From Pseudomonas sp. GM21 (lineage in GTDB: Bacteria > Pseudomonadota > Gammaproteobacteria > Pseudomonadales > Pseudomonadaceae): a DNA stretch of 64,000 nt. Positions 1-9,353 of the stretch are shown piece after piece (the stretch's first letter is position 1; every line of letters starts with the position of its first letter). The notes below the pieces were generated by a model that saw nothing but the letters and a program-made list of their open reading frames with translations, did not search any database and had not been told where the DNA came from. The translations under genes and the position numbers were made by a program. The DNA lies in NCBI RefSeq assembly GCF_000282215.1, contig NZ_AKJS01000080.1, positions 1-64,000 of the forward strand, given 5' to 3'.

Positions 1-31
1 CCGAACGCAGGCTTCGCCAGCTGCTACAGGG
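1..31. repeat. Half of a GTAGCAGCTG-family inverted repeat at the window edge
   Basis: The first 31 bases end in cagctgctacaggg and contain gaacgcaggcttcg, which matches the right arm of the element at 1508-1610. Its partner arm, if present, lies outside the window. Confidence 0.5.
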
Positions 32-77
32 TTCACCGTTTTGCAGATTGTTTCATCTCACACCCGCAAGAGGTCCC

Positions 78-1505
78 ATGCCCAACCGCCCGCCTCTCGA
101 CGCTGTCACCGCCCGTTGGATTCCGTGGGTCGTCGCCATCGCTTTTTTCATGCAATCGCTCGACGGCACCATCCTCAACACCGCCCTGCCGGCCATGGCC
201 CGGGACCTGGCGGAAGACCCTTTGCGCATGCAGGGTGTGATCATTGCCTACATGCTCACCGTCGCCTTGCTGATCCCCGCCTCCGGCTGGATCGCCGACC
301 GTTTCGGCACCAAGAAAATCTTCTTCAGCGCAATCTTGCTATTCAGTCTCGGCTCGTTGCTCTGCGCCTTGTCCAGCAGCCTGAGCATGCTCAATGGCGC
401 CCGAGTGATTCAGGGCCTGGGCGGCGCGTTGATGTTGCCGGTCGGGCGCCTCGTGGTGCTGCGCGCCTACCCGCGCTCGGAACTGGTGCGGATCATGGGG
501 TTCATCACCATTCCCGGCCTGCTCGGACCGTTGATCGGCCCGACCATGGGCGGCTGGATGGTGCAATACCTGACCTGGCACTGGATCTTCCTGATCAACC
601 TGCCCGTCGGGTTGGTCGGCTGCTATGCCGTGTGGAAATTTATCCCGGACCTGCGCGGTTCCGAACGCACCCGTTTCGATAGCCTGGGATTCGTGCTGTT
701 CGGCGCCGCAATGATTCTGATCACCATCGCCATGGAAGGCCTGGGCGAAATGCATCTGCCCCACTTGCGAGTGATGTTGCTGCTGTTCGCTGGCATGGCC
801 TGTCTCGCGGCGTACTGGTTGCGCGCCGGGCATATCGACAATCCGCTATTCGCCCCATCGCTGTTCAAGACCCGGACCTTTGCCGTCGGCATTCTCGGCA
901 ACCTGTTCGCCCGCCTCGGCAGCGGCGCACTGCCCTTCCTCGTGCCATTGCTACTGCAAGTGGCGCTGGGTTATTCGCCGTCACAGGCCGGGATGAGCAT
1001 GCTGCCGCTGGCCGCAGCGGCGATGATCGCCAAGTGGGTGGCGCGACCGCTGATCGAGCGTCTGGGCTATCGCATCGTGCTGACCGGCAATACCCTGGCG
1101 CTGGGCATCATGCTGGCGAGCATGGGCCTGGTCAGCGAACAGACGCCGTACTGGCTGCTGCTGTGTCTGCTGGCGATTCTCGGGGCAATCAACTCGCTGC
1201 AATTTACGGCGATGAACACCGTGACCCTGATCGACCTCGACGACGCCAGCGCCAGCAGCGGCAACAGCCTGTTGTCGGTGGTGGCGCAATTGTCCCTGAG
1301 CCTGGGGGTTGCGTGTGCCGGTGCATTGCTCGGCGGCTTTACCGCAGAGATCGGAAACGATGGTGTGCAGACGGTGCTGGGCGCGTTCCAACTGACCTTC
1401 GTCACCGTTGGCATCATGGCAATGCTCGCCGCAGCCATCTTCTCGCAGCTCTCACCAACGGATGGCCGACGGACGGTCACCCGCGAGCACGATATAGAAC
1501 ACTGA
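78..1505 (+). CDS. MFS multidrug exporter, DHA2 (EmrB/MdtD-like) family
   Basis: A 475-residue polytopic inner-membrane protein. It begins with a hydrophobic helix containing QSLDGTILNTALPAMA, the typical DHA2 drug:proton antiporter start. Motif A is seen as GWIADRFGTKK near residue 75, and a glycine/proline-rich motif C-like stretch (PGLLGPLIGPTMGG) follows near residue 155. The length fits MdtD-type exporters with 13-14 helices. I place the start at ATG 78 because AAGAGG lies just upstream; an in-frame upstream start at 48 would add ten residues without a clear ribosome binding site. No membrane-fusion or outer-membrane partner is adjacent, so it probably works alone. The substrate cannot be read from the sequence. 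Confidence 0.88.
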   Translation: MPNRPPLDAVTARWIPWVVAIAFFMQSLDGTILNTALPAMARDLAEDPLRMQGVIIAYMLTVALLIPASGWIADRFGTKKIFFSAILLFSLGSLLCALSSSLSMLNGARVIQGLGGALMLPVGRLVVLRAYPRSELVRIMGFITIPGLLGPLIGPTMGGWMVQYLTWHWIFLINLPVGLVGCYAVWKFIPDLRGSERTRFDSLGFVLFGAAMILITIAMEGLGEMHLPHLRVMLLLFAGMACLAAYWLRAGHIDNPLFAPSLFKTRTFAVGILGNLFARLGSGALPFLVPLLLQVALGYSPSQAGMSMLPLAAAAMIAKWVARPLIERLGYRIVLTGNTLALGIMLASMGLVSEQTPYWLLLCLLAILGAINSLQFTAMNTVTLIDLDDASASSGNSLLSVVAQLSLSLGVACAGALLGGFTAEIGNDGVQTVLGAFQLTFVTVGIMAMLAAAIFSQLSPTDGRRTVTREHDIEH

Positions 1506-1507
1506 CT

Positions 1508-1610
1508 TGTAGCAGCTGCCGAGGCACGAGGCTGCGTTGGGCTGCGAAGCGGCCCCCGATAGCGGTCCTGCGGACACGCAACGCAGCCTCGTGCCTCGGC
1601 AGCTGCTACA
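1508..1610. repeat. Long inverted repeat, GTAGCAGCTG family
   Basis: Arms of about 34 nt (1508-1541 and 1577-1610) are near-perfect reverse complements, beginning tgtagcagctgccgaggcac. The element sits between the exporter stop and dbpA and could fold in RNA. Related elements lie at 12492, 24647 and 45647. Confidence 0.85.
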
Positions 1611-1688
1611 GGCTATTCGTCCAGAATTTGCAGGTAGAGAGGGCCAGACTGGTACACTGCGCGACATTTTGTTTTGCAGGCCAGTCCC

Positions 1689-3074
1689 GTGACCACCATC
1701 GCCACCGCTTTTAATACTTTGCCGCTGTCCGCCGCCATGCTGGCTAACCTCGACTCCCTCGGTTATGCCCAGATGACGCCGATCCAGGCGCAAAGCTTGC
1801 CGGTGATCCTCAAGGGGATGGACCTGATCGCCCAGGCCAAGACCGGCAGCGGCAAGACCGCCGCCTTCGGTATCGGCCTGCTGAACCCGATCAATCCGCG
1901 CTACTTCGGTTGCCAGGCGCTGATCCTCTGCCCGACCCGCGAGCTGGCGGATCAGGTCGCCAAGGAAATCCGTCGTCTGGCCCGTGCCGAAGACAACATC
2001 AAGGTTCTGACCCTGTGCGGTGGCGTCTCCCTCGGCCCGCAGATCGCTTCGCTGGAACATGGCGCGCACATCATCGTCGGCACGCCGGGGCGCATTCAGC
2101 AGCACCTGCGCAAAGGTTCGCTGGTACTGCACGGTCTCAACACGCTGATTCTCGACGAAGCTGACCGCATGCTCGACATGGGTTTCTACGATTCCATCGA
2201 AGAAATCATCATGCAGGCCCCGGAACGCCGCCAGACACTGCTGTTCTCGGCCACGTACCCGGTAGGCATCAAGCAGCTTGCATCAAAATTCATGCGCAAC
2301 CCGCAGCAAGTGAAGGCTGAGGCGTTCCACGACGACTCACAGATCGAACAGCGCTTCTACGAGATCTCCCCGGAAGAGCGCATGAGCGTCGTGACCAAGG
2401 TCCTCGGCCACTTCCGCCCGGCATCCTGCGTGGCCTTCTGCTACACCAAGCAGCAGGTTCAGGAAACCGTCGACCACCTGACCGCCAAAGGCATCTCCGC
2501 CGTCGGTCTGCATGGCGATCTGGAACAGCGTGATCGTGACCAGGTGCTGGCAATGTTCGCCAACCGCAGTACTTCGGTACTGGTGGCCACCGACGTCGCT
2601 GCTCGCGGTCTGGACATCGACTCGCTGGATATGGTGATCAACGTCGAACTGGCCCGTGATTCGGAAATCCACATTCACCGTGTCGGCCGTACCGGTCGCG
2701 CCGGTGAGAAAGGCCTCGCGATCAGCCTGGTTGCACCGCCCGAAGCGCAACGCGCCCAAGCCATCGAACATCTGCAGCAATCGCCGTTGACCTGGGATCT
2801 GGTGGACAACCTCACCAGCCAGGGTGGCGGTCCGTTGCTGCCGCAGATGAGCACCCTGTGCATCGGTGCCGGCCGTAAAGACAAGGTTCGTCCGGGTGAC
2901 ATTCTGGGCGCACTGACTGGCGATGCCGGTATTCCGGGCGCCCAGGTAGGCAAGATCGCGATTTTCGACTTCCAGGCTTTTGTGGCCGTTGAACGCGGGA
3001 TCGCCAAGCAAGCCTTGCAGCGCCTGAATGACGGCAAGATCAAAGGCCGTTCGCTGCGCGTTCGCATCCTGTAA
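1689..3074 (+). CDS. dbpA: ATP-dependent RNA helicase DbpA (DEAD-box)
   Basis: A 461-residue DEAD-box helicase. Visible motifs are AKTGSGKT (Walker A), PTRELADQ (Ia), TPGR (Ib), LDEADRM (II), SAT (III) and HRVGRTGR (VI). A C-terminal segment of about 75 residues matches the DbpA RNA-binding domain that recognises 23S rRNA hairpin 92, so the expected role is a late step of 50S subunit assembly. I choose GTG 1689, which gives MTTIATAFNTLPLS, the usual start in Pseudomonas DbpA; TTG 1674 would add five residues. The gene stands alone between two inverted repeats. Confidence 0.93.
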   Translation: MTTIATAFNTLPLSAAMLANLDSLGYAQMTPIQAQSLPVILKGMDLIAQAKTGSGKTAAFGIGLLNPINPRYFGCQALILCPTRELADQVAKEIRRLARAEDNIKVLTLCGGVSLGPQIASLEHGAHIIVGTPGRIQQHLRKGSLVLHGLNTLILDEADRMLDMGFYDSIEEIIMQAPERRQTLLFSATYPVGIKQLASKFMRNPQQVKAEAFHDDSQIEQRFYEISPEERMSVVTKVLGHFRPASCVAFCYTKQQVQETVDHLTAKGISAVGLHGDLEQRDRDQVLAMFANRSTSVLVATDVAARGLDIDSLDMVINVELARDSEIHIHRVGRTGRAGEKGLAISLVAPPEAQRAQAIEHLQQSPLTWDLVDNLTSQGGGPLLPQMSTLCIGAGRKDKVRPGDILGALTGDAGIPGAQVGKIAIFDFQAFVAVERGIAKQALQRLNDGKIKGRSLRVRIL

Positions 3075-3091
3075 GAACGCCGCGGCCCCCC

Positions 3092-3178
3092 TGTGGGAGC
3101 TGGCCTGCCAGCGATGGCATCGACTCGGTCTGACTGGTAAACCGCGTCGATGCCATCGCCGGCAGGCCAGCTCCCACA
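3092..3178. repeat. REP-type inverted repeat (GTGGGAGCTGGCCTGCC variant)
   Basis: The arms tgtgggagctggcctgcca and ggcaggccagctcccaca enclose a second inverted pair (cgatggcatcgac / gtcgatgccatcg). It follows the dbpA stop and may act as its 3' structure. Confidence 0.85.
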
Positions 3179-3220
3179 TTTGATTGCATTCCAGATCAGC
3201 TCTTGTGTGAGGACACCGTT

Positions 3221-4399
3221 TTGCGCTCTACCGAAGTCGTGATCATTGGCGCTGGCGCCGCAGGGTTGATGTGTGCGCTGACCGCCGCCGGGCGTGGGCG
3301 CAAGGTGATGTTGCTCGACCATGCGAACAAGGCCGGCAAGAAAATCCTGATGTCGGGCGGTGGCCGCTGCAATTTCACCAATATGTACACCGAACCGGGC
3401 AATTTCCTCTCGCAGAACGAACACTTCTGCAAATCCGCACTGGCGCGCTACACCCAGTGGGATTTCATCGGCATGGTCGCCAAACACGGCGTGCCGTACC
3501 ACGAGAAAAAGCTCGGGCAGTTGTTCTGCGATAACAAATCCAGCGACATCCTCGAAATGCTGCTCAACGAGTGCGATCAGGTCGGCGTGAGCCTGCACCT
3601 GGACACCTCGATCCAGACCATCGAAAAACTCGAAAGCGGTTTCCTGCTGGACACCACGATGGGCCAGATCACCTGTGAGTCATTGGTGATCGCCACGGGC
3701 GGCCTGTCGATTCCGACCTTGGGTGCCACCGGTTTCGGTTATCAGGTCGCCAAACAGTTCGGTCATGAACTGTTGCCAACCCGCGCTGGCCTGGTGCCGT
3801 TCACCATTACCGATCAGCTGAAAGAACTTTGCACCGAGCTGTCCGGCACGTCGGTGGATTGCCTGGTGAGCTGCAACGATCAGAGTTTCCGCGAGAACAT
3901 CCTGTTCACTCACCGCGGCCTCAGCGGCCCGGCGATTTTGCAGATTTCTTCGTTCTGGGAATCCGGCGACACGGTCGAGATCAACCTGATGCCGGACCAC
4001 GACGTGCATGAGTGGCTGCAACAGCAGCAGGCCGAACGTCCGAACAGCGAGCTGAAAACCCTGCTGGGGGAAATCTTCACCAAGAAGATGGCCAACTTGC
4101 TGGCGGACAACTGGTTCGTGTCCAAACCGATGAAGCAGTACACCCACGCCGAAATCGCCGACATCGCCGAAAAACTGGCGAGCTGGAAAGTGGTGCCGGC
4201 CGGTACCGAAGGCTACCGCACTGCCGAAGTCACCTTGGGCGGCGTCAACACCAACGAAGTGTCGTCCAAAACCATGGAGTCGCTGAAAAGCCCGGGGTTG
4301 TACTTCATCGGCGAAGTGCTCGACGTCACCGGACACCTCGGTGGTTTCAACTTCCAGTGGGCCTGGGCCTCAGGCTACGCCGCCGCGCAATTCGTCTGA
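3221..4399 (+). CDS. FAD-dependent oxidoreductase, HI0933/YhiN family
   Basis: A 392-residue flavoprotein. The N-terminal Rossmann dinucleotide site reads VVIIGAGAAGLMCAL, followed by the family hallmark SGGGRCNFTN. The C-terminus has GEVLDVTGHLGGFNFQWAWASG, the conserved FAD-contacting end of HI0933-type proteins (quoted residues overlap two motifs: GEVLDVTG and GGFNFQWAW). The biochemical role of this family is poorly defined. I pick TTG 3221 because GTGAGGA sits eight bases upstream; TTG 3203 is an alternative that adds six residues. It stands alone between repeats. Confidence 0.87.
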   Translation: MRSTEVVIIGAGAAGLMCALTAAGRGRKVMLLDHANKAGKKILMSGGGRCNFTNMYTEPGNFLSQNEHFCKSALARYTQWDFIGMVAKHGVPYHEKKLGQLFCDNKSSDILEMLLNECDQVGVSLHLDTSIQTIEKLESGFLLDTTMGQITCESLVIATGGLSIPTLGATGFGYQVAKQFGHELLPTRAGLVPFTITDQLKELCTELSGTSVDCLVSCNDQSFRENILFTHRGLSGPAILQISSFWESGDTVEINLMPDHDVHEWLQQQQAERPNSELKTLLGEIFTKKMANLLADNWFVSKPMKQYTHAEIADIAEKLASWKVVPAGTEGYRTAEVTLGGVNTNEVSSKTMESLKSPGLYFIGEVLDVTGHLGGFNFQWAWASGYAAAQFV

Positions 4400-4414
4400 T
4401 ACAACCCCAACACA

Positions 4415-4506
4415 CTGTGGGAGCGAGCCTGCTCGCGAAGAGGTCGGAACATCTAGCATCGATGTTGAATGTAAGACCGCTTTCGCGAGCAGGCTCGCTC
4501 CCACAG
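4415..4506. repeat. REP pair (GCGAGCAGGCTCGCTCCCAC family)
   Basis: Two facing copies, ctgtgggagcgagcctgctc and gcgagcaggctcgctcccac, are separated by about 45 nt. This is the commonest dispersed repeat in the window. Confidence 0.9.
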
Positions 4507-4623
4507 TGGTTATGCGTGAAGCTTAAAGGAACAGATTTTGCTGTCAGATGTGATCGGCGCCATTGCGTCGGCGTCATTACTGGCTCAATTTAGCGTCATT
4601 GCCTCGGAAGGCCTTCGCACTTC

Positions 4624-6807
4624 ATGTCATCGACTCCTCTCAGTCAGTCTCTGCGTCGCCTTTGGGCGCTGGATAAATTCAGCTACAGCGTGCGGGTGTT
4701 CATTGCCCTGACCGGCAGCATGGCGGTCTGTTGGTATCAGGATGAAATGGGGCTGCTGATCCCGTTGTTCCTGGGGATCATCGCCAGCGCCCTGGCCGAA
4801 ACCGACGACAGTTGGCAGGGCCGCCTCAACGCGCTCGCCGTGACGCTGGTGTGTTTCAGCGTCGCAGCCTTCTCCGTCGAACTGCTCTTCCCCTACCCTT
4901 ATATCTTCGTCATCGCCCTGGCCGTGGCCAGCTTTTGCCTGACCATGCTCGGCGCCCTCGGCGAGCGCTATGGCGCCATTGCCTCGGCGACACTGATTCT
5001 GTCGGTCTACACCATGATCGGCGTGGACCAGCGCGGCGGCGCGGTCACCGATTTCTGGCATGAACCGGTGCTGCTGGTGGCCGGTGCGGCCTGGTACGGT
5101 TTGCTGTCGGTGCTGTGGCAGGCGATGTTTTCCAACCAGCCGGTGCAGCAGAGCCTGGCGCGATTGTTCCGCGAATTGGGTTACTACCTGAAACTGAAAT
5201 CGTCGCTGTTCGAGCCGATCCGGCAGATGGACGTGGAAGCACGTCGCCTGGAATTGGCCCAACAGAACGGGCGTGTGGTGGCGGCCCTGAACGCCGCCAA
5301 GGAAATCATTCTGCACCGGGTCGGCAATGGTCGGCCGGGATCGAAAGTCAGTCGCTACCTGAAACTGTACTTCCTCGCTCAGGACATCCACGAGCGCGCC
5401 AGTTCCTCGCATTACCCCTATAACGCACTCGCCGAGGCGTTTTTCCACAGCGACGTGCTGTTCCGCTGTCAGCGCCTGCTGCGTCAGCAAGGCAAGGCCT
5501 GCCGTGCCCTGGCCGAATCGATCCAGATGCGTCAGCCGTTCGTCTATGACGCAGGCTTTGCCGAAGCCCTGAGCGACCTGCACGCCTCCATCGAACACCT
5601 GCGCATCCAGAGCAACCCGGCCTGGCGCGGGCTGTTGCGTTCGCTGCGAGCGCTGGCGGCCAACCTCGCCACACTCGACCATTTGCTCAGCGATGCCAGC
5701 AACCCGGAAGCCCTGGCCGATGCCACCGACAGTAGCCTGCTCGACCGTTCGCCACGCAGCCTCAAAGATGTGTGGGTTCGTTTGCGCACGCAACTGACGC
5801 CGACGTCGCTGCTGTTCCGCCATGCACTACGTTTGCCCCTGGCGTTGAGCATCGGCTACGGCATGGTGCATTTGATTCACCCGTCGCAAGGCTACTGGAT
5901 CATCCTCACCACGCTGTTCGTTTGCCAGCCAAACTACGGCGCCACCCGACGCAAACTCGGCCAACGGATCATCGGCACCGCAATCGGCCTGACGATGGCC
6001 TGGGCGTTGTTCGATCTGTTCCCCAATCCGCTGATCCAGTCGTGCTTCGCGATTGCCGCCGGCGTGGTGTTCTTTATCAACAGGACCACGCGCTACACCT
6101 TGGCCACGGCAGCGATTACCTTGATGGTGCTGTTCTGCTTCAATCAGGTCGGGGACGGTTATGGGCTGTTCCTGCCGCGACTGCTCGATACCTTGCTCGG
6201 CAGCCTGATCGCCGGGCTCGCGGTGTTCCTGTTCCTGCCGGACTGGCAGGGCCGACGCCTGAACAAAGTGCTGGCCAATACCCTGACCTGCAACAGCATC
6301 TACCTGCGTCAAATCATGCAGCAATACGCCGCCGGCAAAAGCGACGACCTGGCTTATCGCCTGGCTCGACGCAATGCACACAACGCCGACGCAGCGCTGT
6401 CGACGACGCTGGCCAACATGCTCATGGAACCCGGGCATTTCCGGAAAGAAGCGGATGTCGGCTTTCGTTTTCTGGTGCTGTCGCATACGTTGCTCAGCTA
6501 TTTGTCGGGTCTCGGAGCACATCGCGAAACCCCGCTACCAGCGGATGTGCGTGAGCATTTGATTGAGGGTGCCGGCGTGAGCCTGGCGGCGAGCATCGAC
6601 GAAATCGCTCAGGGCCTGGCGAGCAAACAGCCGATTGCGATTCAGAGTGACGAGGAAGAGGCGCTGGCCAATTCGCTTGAGCAGATGCCCGATGAGATCG
6701 ATGAAGGGCAGCGACTGGTGCAGACGCAGTTGGCGTTGATTTGTCGGCAGTTGGGGCCGCTGCGGACCTTGGCGGCGCATTTGATTAAAGACACCAGCGA
6801 GACTTGA
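4624..6807 (+). CDS. yccS: FUSC/YccS-type inner-membrane protein
   Basis: A 727-residue protein with the YccS/YhfK layout: an N-terminal block of about six hydrophobic helices (residues 20-165), a long soluble region, and a second membrane block (about 395-540) containing HPSQGYWIILTTLFVCQPNYG, which is the FUSC-like signature region. A C-terminal cytosolic tail follows. Such proteins resemble the membrane half of aromatic-acid efflux systems, but no fusion protein is adjacent and the transported substrate is unknown. ATG 4624 is the first start; the upstream Shine-Dalgarno (ggaagg) is rather far from it. Confidence 0.85.
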   Translation: MSSTPLSQSLRRLWALDKFSYSVRVFIALTGSMAVCWYQDEMGLLIPLFLGIIASALAETDDSWQGRLNALAVTLVCFSVAAFSVELLFPYPYIFVIALAVASFCLTMLGALGERYGAIASATLILSVYTMIGVDQRGGAVTDFWHEPVLLVAGAAWYGLLSVLWQAMFSNQPVQQSLARLFRELGYYLKLKSSLFEPIRQMDVEARRLELAQQNGRVVAALNAAKEIILHRVGNGRPGSKVSRYLKLYFLAQDIHERASSSHYPYNALAEAFFHSDVLFRCQRLLRQQGKACRALAESIQMRQPFVYDAGFAEALSDLHASIEHLRIQSNPAWRGLLRSLRALAANLATLDHLLSDASNPEALADATDSSLLDRSPRSLKDVWVRLRTQLTPTSLLFRHALRLPLALSIGYGMVHLIHPSQGYWIILTTLFVCQPNYGATRRKLGQRIIGTAIGLTMAWALFDLFPNPLIQSCFAIAAGVVFFINRTTRYTLATAAITLMVLFCFNQVGDGYGLFLPRLLDTLLGSLIAGLAVFLFLPDWQGRRLNKVLANTLTCNSIYLRQIMQQYAAGKSDDLAYRLARRNAHNADAALSTTLANMLMEPGHFRKEADVGFRFLVLSHTLLSYLSGLGAHRETPLPADVREHLIEGAGVSLAASIDEIAQGLASKQPIAIQSDEEEALANSLEQMPDEIDEGQRLVQTQLALICRQLGPLRTLAAHLIKDTSET

Positions 6808-6820
6808 GATTTGCGGGGGG

Positions 6821-6910
6821 GCCGGCCTCTTCGCGAGCAGGCTCGCTCCCACAGGGGATTTGTGTCACGCCATAGATCAATGTGGGAGCGGGCTTGCTCG
6901 CGAAGGGGCC
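6821..6910. repeat. REP pair between convergent genes
   Basis: Facing copies ttcgcgagcaggctcgctcc and tgtgggagcgggcttgctcg lie between the convergent yccS and the binding-protein gene. Confidence 0.88.
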
Positions 6911-6922
6911 ATAAGCCACATC

Positions 6923-7666
6923 TCACATCCCATGCTGCTTCATCAACCGCGCATAACTGCCATCCGCCTTCATCTCGGCAATTTCACGGTCAAAACCGGC
7001 GACGATCTTTTCGTGTTGCGGGTTCTTCAAGCTGACCAATATGTGCAGGCTGTTCTCGCTCAACGGTGTTGGCAAAAACTCCACGGCATTGCGTACCTTG
7101 GATGATTCGCGCGCCAAGTGATAACGGGCGACGTATTCATCCTCCAGCGTCAACTTGACCCGATCCGCCGCCACCATGCGTACCGCCATGGAAAAGTTAT
7201 GCACCGGGACTTTCTGCAGTGACCCGTCGTCATCAAACTCCGGCGAATAAGCGTAGCCACGCACGATCGCAATCGGAAAAGTGTGCAGTTGTTGCAAATT
7301 TTTGTATTCGATAGGCGAGTCCTTGCGTTTCAGAAAGCGCACGCGATTCAGCAAATACTCGTCGGAGAACTGGCCTAACCTGGTGCGATCATCCGTGTAC
7401 CAGGCGTTGACCAGCACGTCATAGCGCCCCTCGCCCACGCCCATCAGGGCTCGCGCCCAAGGCACCTGTTCAAAATCACTGGCATAACCGGCCCGGGCCA
7501 GCGCGGTACTGACGATGTCCGTCGCCAAGCCGCCGTTGACCAGCGTGGCGTCGGTAAAGGGTGGCCAGGCATCGGCAACCAGACGCAGCTTTTCCGCCGC
7601 CGCACCCTGGGTGAGCAACAGCAACAGCAACACAATCAAAGCAGAAGCTTGATGCAATCGCGGCAT
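6923..7666 (-). CDS. Periplasmic solute-binding protein, SBP_bac_3 family (orphan)
   Basis: A 247-residue protein. It has a signal peptide (hydrophobic residues 8-20, likely cut after GAAA near residue 24). The mature protein starts EKLRLVADAWPPFTD, typical of polar amino-acid type binding proteins, and continues with a two-lobed family-3 pattern (GGLATDIVSTALARAGY, then DVLVNAWYTDDR). No permease or ATPase gene is next to it, so it may serve a distant transporter or a sensor. The RBS is AAGGA about ten bases before the ATG. A related orphan lies at 36064. Confidence 0.85.
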   Translation of the reverse strand: MPRLHQASALIVLLLLLLTQGAAAEKLRLVADAWPPFTDATLVNGGLATDIVSTALARAGYASDFEQVPWARALMGVGEGRYDVLVNAWYTDDRTRLGQFSDEYLLNRVRFLKRKDSPIEYKNLQQLHTFPIAIVRGYAYSPEFDDDGSLQKVPVHNFSMAVRMVAADRVKLTLEDEYVARYHLARESSKVRNAVEFLPTPLSENSLHILVSLKNPQHEKIVAGFDREIAEMKADGSYARLMKQHGM

Positions 7667-7922
7667 GCTAGAAAATCCTTAGCGGGCGGGTTACCCGATG
7701 TGTTTTTCAGCCCAAACTCCAAGACCCATATACCGGCAGCCAGGTACTCAACATAGCTCATTGAAGCCACAACACAGCGCCTCATTGCAGGTTACACAAA
7801 GAAGACAACGCCGCCCGAAATGAATGATGGCATTTTGGCCTTTGTGACAGATTTTCCTGCCATCAAGACAACCGTCCTCAGGACGCTTAGTATCGGAGCG
7901 ACGATGTTCAAGGAGTGTGAAA

Positions 7923-8378
7923 ATGACAATTGACTGGATTTGCAAACACCACAGCGACCTGGGTAAGGAACAGCTGTACGCCATTCTGCAATTGCGCGCC
8001 GAGGTGTTCGTCGTCGAACAGAAATGCGTGTATCAAGACATTGATGGCCAGGATCTGGAAGGTGACACCTGCCATTTGATGGCCTGGGACGAGAATCGGC
8101 TGGTGGGTTATCTACGATTGCTCGACCCTCAGACGCAAGGGGGCGATGTGGTGATTGGCCGGGTGATTGTTGCCCCGGCGGCACGTGGTATCGGAATTGG
8201 GCATGAGCTGATGGCGCAGGCTTTGAAGCAGGCTGAGAAGCAATGGCCGGACATACCGGTTTATCTGTCGGCCCAGGCGCATTTGCAGGGGTATTACGGG
8301 CGGTACGGGTTTGTGGTGGCGGGTGAGGAATACGTTGAGGATGGTATTCCTCATATCGGGATGCGTCGGCCACAATGA
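7923..8378 (+). CDS. elaA: GNAT acetyltransferase, ElaA family
   Basis: A 151-residue protein. Early in the sequence it has LYAILQLRAEVFVVEQKC and later DGQDLEGDTCHLMAW, both ElaA hallmarks. The GNAT acetyl-CoA loop is seen as VAPAARGIGIGHELM near residue 85. The start is ATG 7923 with AGGAG seven bases upstream; GTG 7917 is in frame but has no space for an RBS. The acceptor substrate is not known for the family. The stop codon runs straight into the repeat at 8377. Confidence 0.92.
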   Translation: MTIDWICKHHSDLGKEQLYAILQLRAEVFVVEQKCVYQDIDGQDLEGDTCHLMAWDENRLVGYLRLLDPQTQGGDVVIGRVIVAPAARGIGIGHELMAQALKQAEKQWPDIPVYLSAQAHLQGYYGRYGFVVAGEEYVEDGIPHIGMRRPQ

Positions 8379-8483
8379 TCGTTCCCACGCTCCGCGTGGG
8401 AATGCCTCAATGGACGCTCTGCGTCCGCTCTTGGGACGCGGAGCGTCCCGGGCTGCATTCCCACGCAGAGCGTGGGAACGATC
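8377..8483. repeat. Inverted repeat, CGTTCCCACGC(TC/AG)CGCGTGGGAA family
   Basis: Outer arms gatcgttcccacgctccgcg and gcagagcgtgggaacgatcg enclose inner arms around gacgctctgcgtccgc and gacgcggagcgtccc. The same composite element recurs at 27020 and 44030. Confidence 0.9.
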
Positions 8484-8494
8484 GTCCGCAAGAA

Positions 8495-8791
8495 TCAGGG
8501 GTACTCCAACACCGCTTTTATCTGCCGCAAATTCCGCTCGATCCACCCCCGATCAATCGCTCCCCACTCACGAATCCGATAGCACCCGGCATGATTGCGC
8601 GCGCCCTCTTCCTGCTCGAACTCGCAAACAATATCCAGATCCGCCAACGCCGCAATTGTGTCCTGCGCCGTGCGCCGGGGCATTCCGGTCACGTCGGTCA
8701 AGGCCGGGACGCTGCTCGCCTGCCCACTGTCGATCAGGTACGCCACGTACAATCGGCGATAGAAACTGCTCTTGGTCTTGCTGACTTCCAT
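8495..8791 (-). CDS. Small winged-helix DNA-binding protein
   Basis: A 98-residue protein. Residues about 10-65 form a winged helix-turn-helix (FYRRLYVAYLIDSG, then VPALTDVTGMPRRTAQDTI, then IVCEFEQEE). The rest is a short basic/aromatic tail. The RBS GGGAG sits seven bases before the ATG. It is followed 25 bp past its start side by the metallopeptidase gene on the same strand. The length and layout fit small PapI-like or MarR-like winged-helix regulators, but the target is unknown. Confidence 0.72.
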   Translation of the reverse strand: MEVSKTKSSFYRRLYVAYLIDSGQASSVPALTDVTGMPRRTAQDTIAALADLDIVCEFEQEEGARNHAGCYRIREWGAIDRGWIERNLRQIKAVLEYP

Positions 8792-8816
8792 TCAAAGACT
8801 CCCGGCTGTTGATCCG

Positions 8817-9308
8817 TTATTGCATGTCCCGCCAGGTCAGGTACACCCGCAGGTCAAACTCCACCTGGTGATAGCCCGGCAGCATGTGTTCGCAAAGTTT
8901 GTAGAACGCCTTGTTGTGATCGGACTCTTTGAAGTGTGCCAGCTCATGCACCACGATCATTTTCAGAAACTCGCAAGGCGCTTCCTTGAACAGCGAAGCC
9001 ACACGGATTTCTTTCTTGGCCTTGAGCTTGCCGCCCTGCACCCGCGAGATCGTTGTGTGCAAGCCCAGGGCGCGATGAGTGAGGTCCAGACGGTTGTCGA
9101 ACAGTACTTTGTCGATGGCCGGGGCGTTACGCAGGTATTCCTGCTTAAGGTCCAGCGCATAGGTGTACAGCGCCTTGTCGCTCTGTACGCCGTGCTTTTG
9201 CGGGTAACGCTTGCTCAGGTACTCGCCCAGCCGATCGTCGGCGATCAGCTGGCGCACTTGATCCTGCAATGCAGCAGGATAGGCCTGGAGGTATTTCAAC
9301 GCGGTCAT
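8817..9308 (-). CDS. YgjP/WLM-type zinc metallopeptidase (M48-like)
   Basis: A 163-residue soluble protein with the zinc motif HELAHFKESDH near residue 122, preceded by FLKMIVVHE. This is the YgjP (DUF45) pattern, in which two histidines of HExxH and a third downstream histidine bind zinc. I use ATG 9308 (MTALKYLQAYP), the usual start in pseudomonad homologues; a GTG at 9329 would add seven residues. Substrates are unknown. The gene lies in line with the winged-helix gene but no shared signal is visible. Confidence 0.82.
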   Translation of the reverse strand: MTALKYLQAYPAALQDQVRQLIADDRLGEYLSKRYPQKHGVQSDKALYTYALDLKQEYLRNAPAIDKVLFDNRLDLTHRALGLHTTISRVQGGKLKAKKEIRVASLFKEAPCEFLKMIVVHELAHFKESDHNKAFYKLCEHMLPGYHQVEFDLRVYLTWRDMQ

Positions 9309-9353
9309 TGGGGCAGCAACACGAATCACGAAAAGGTCGCCAGTGTAGCGAAT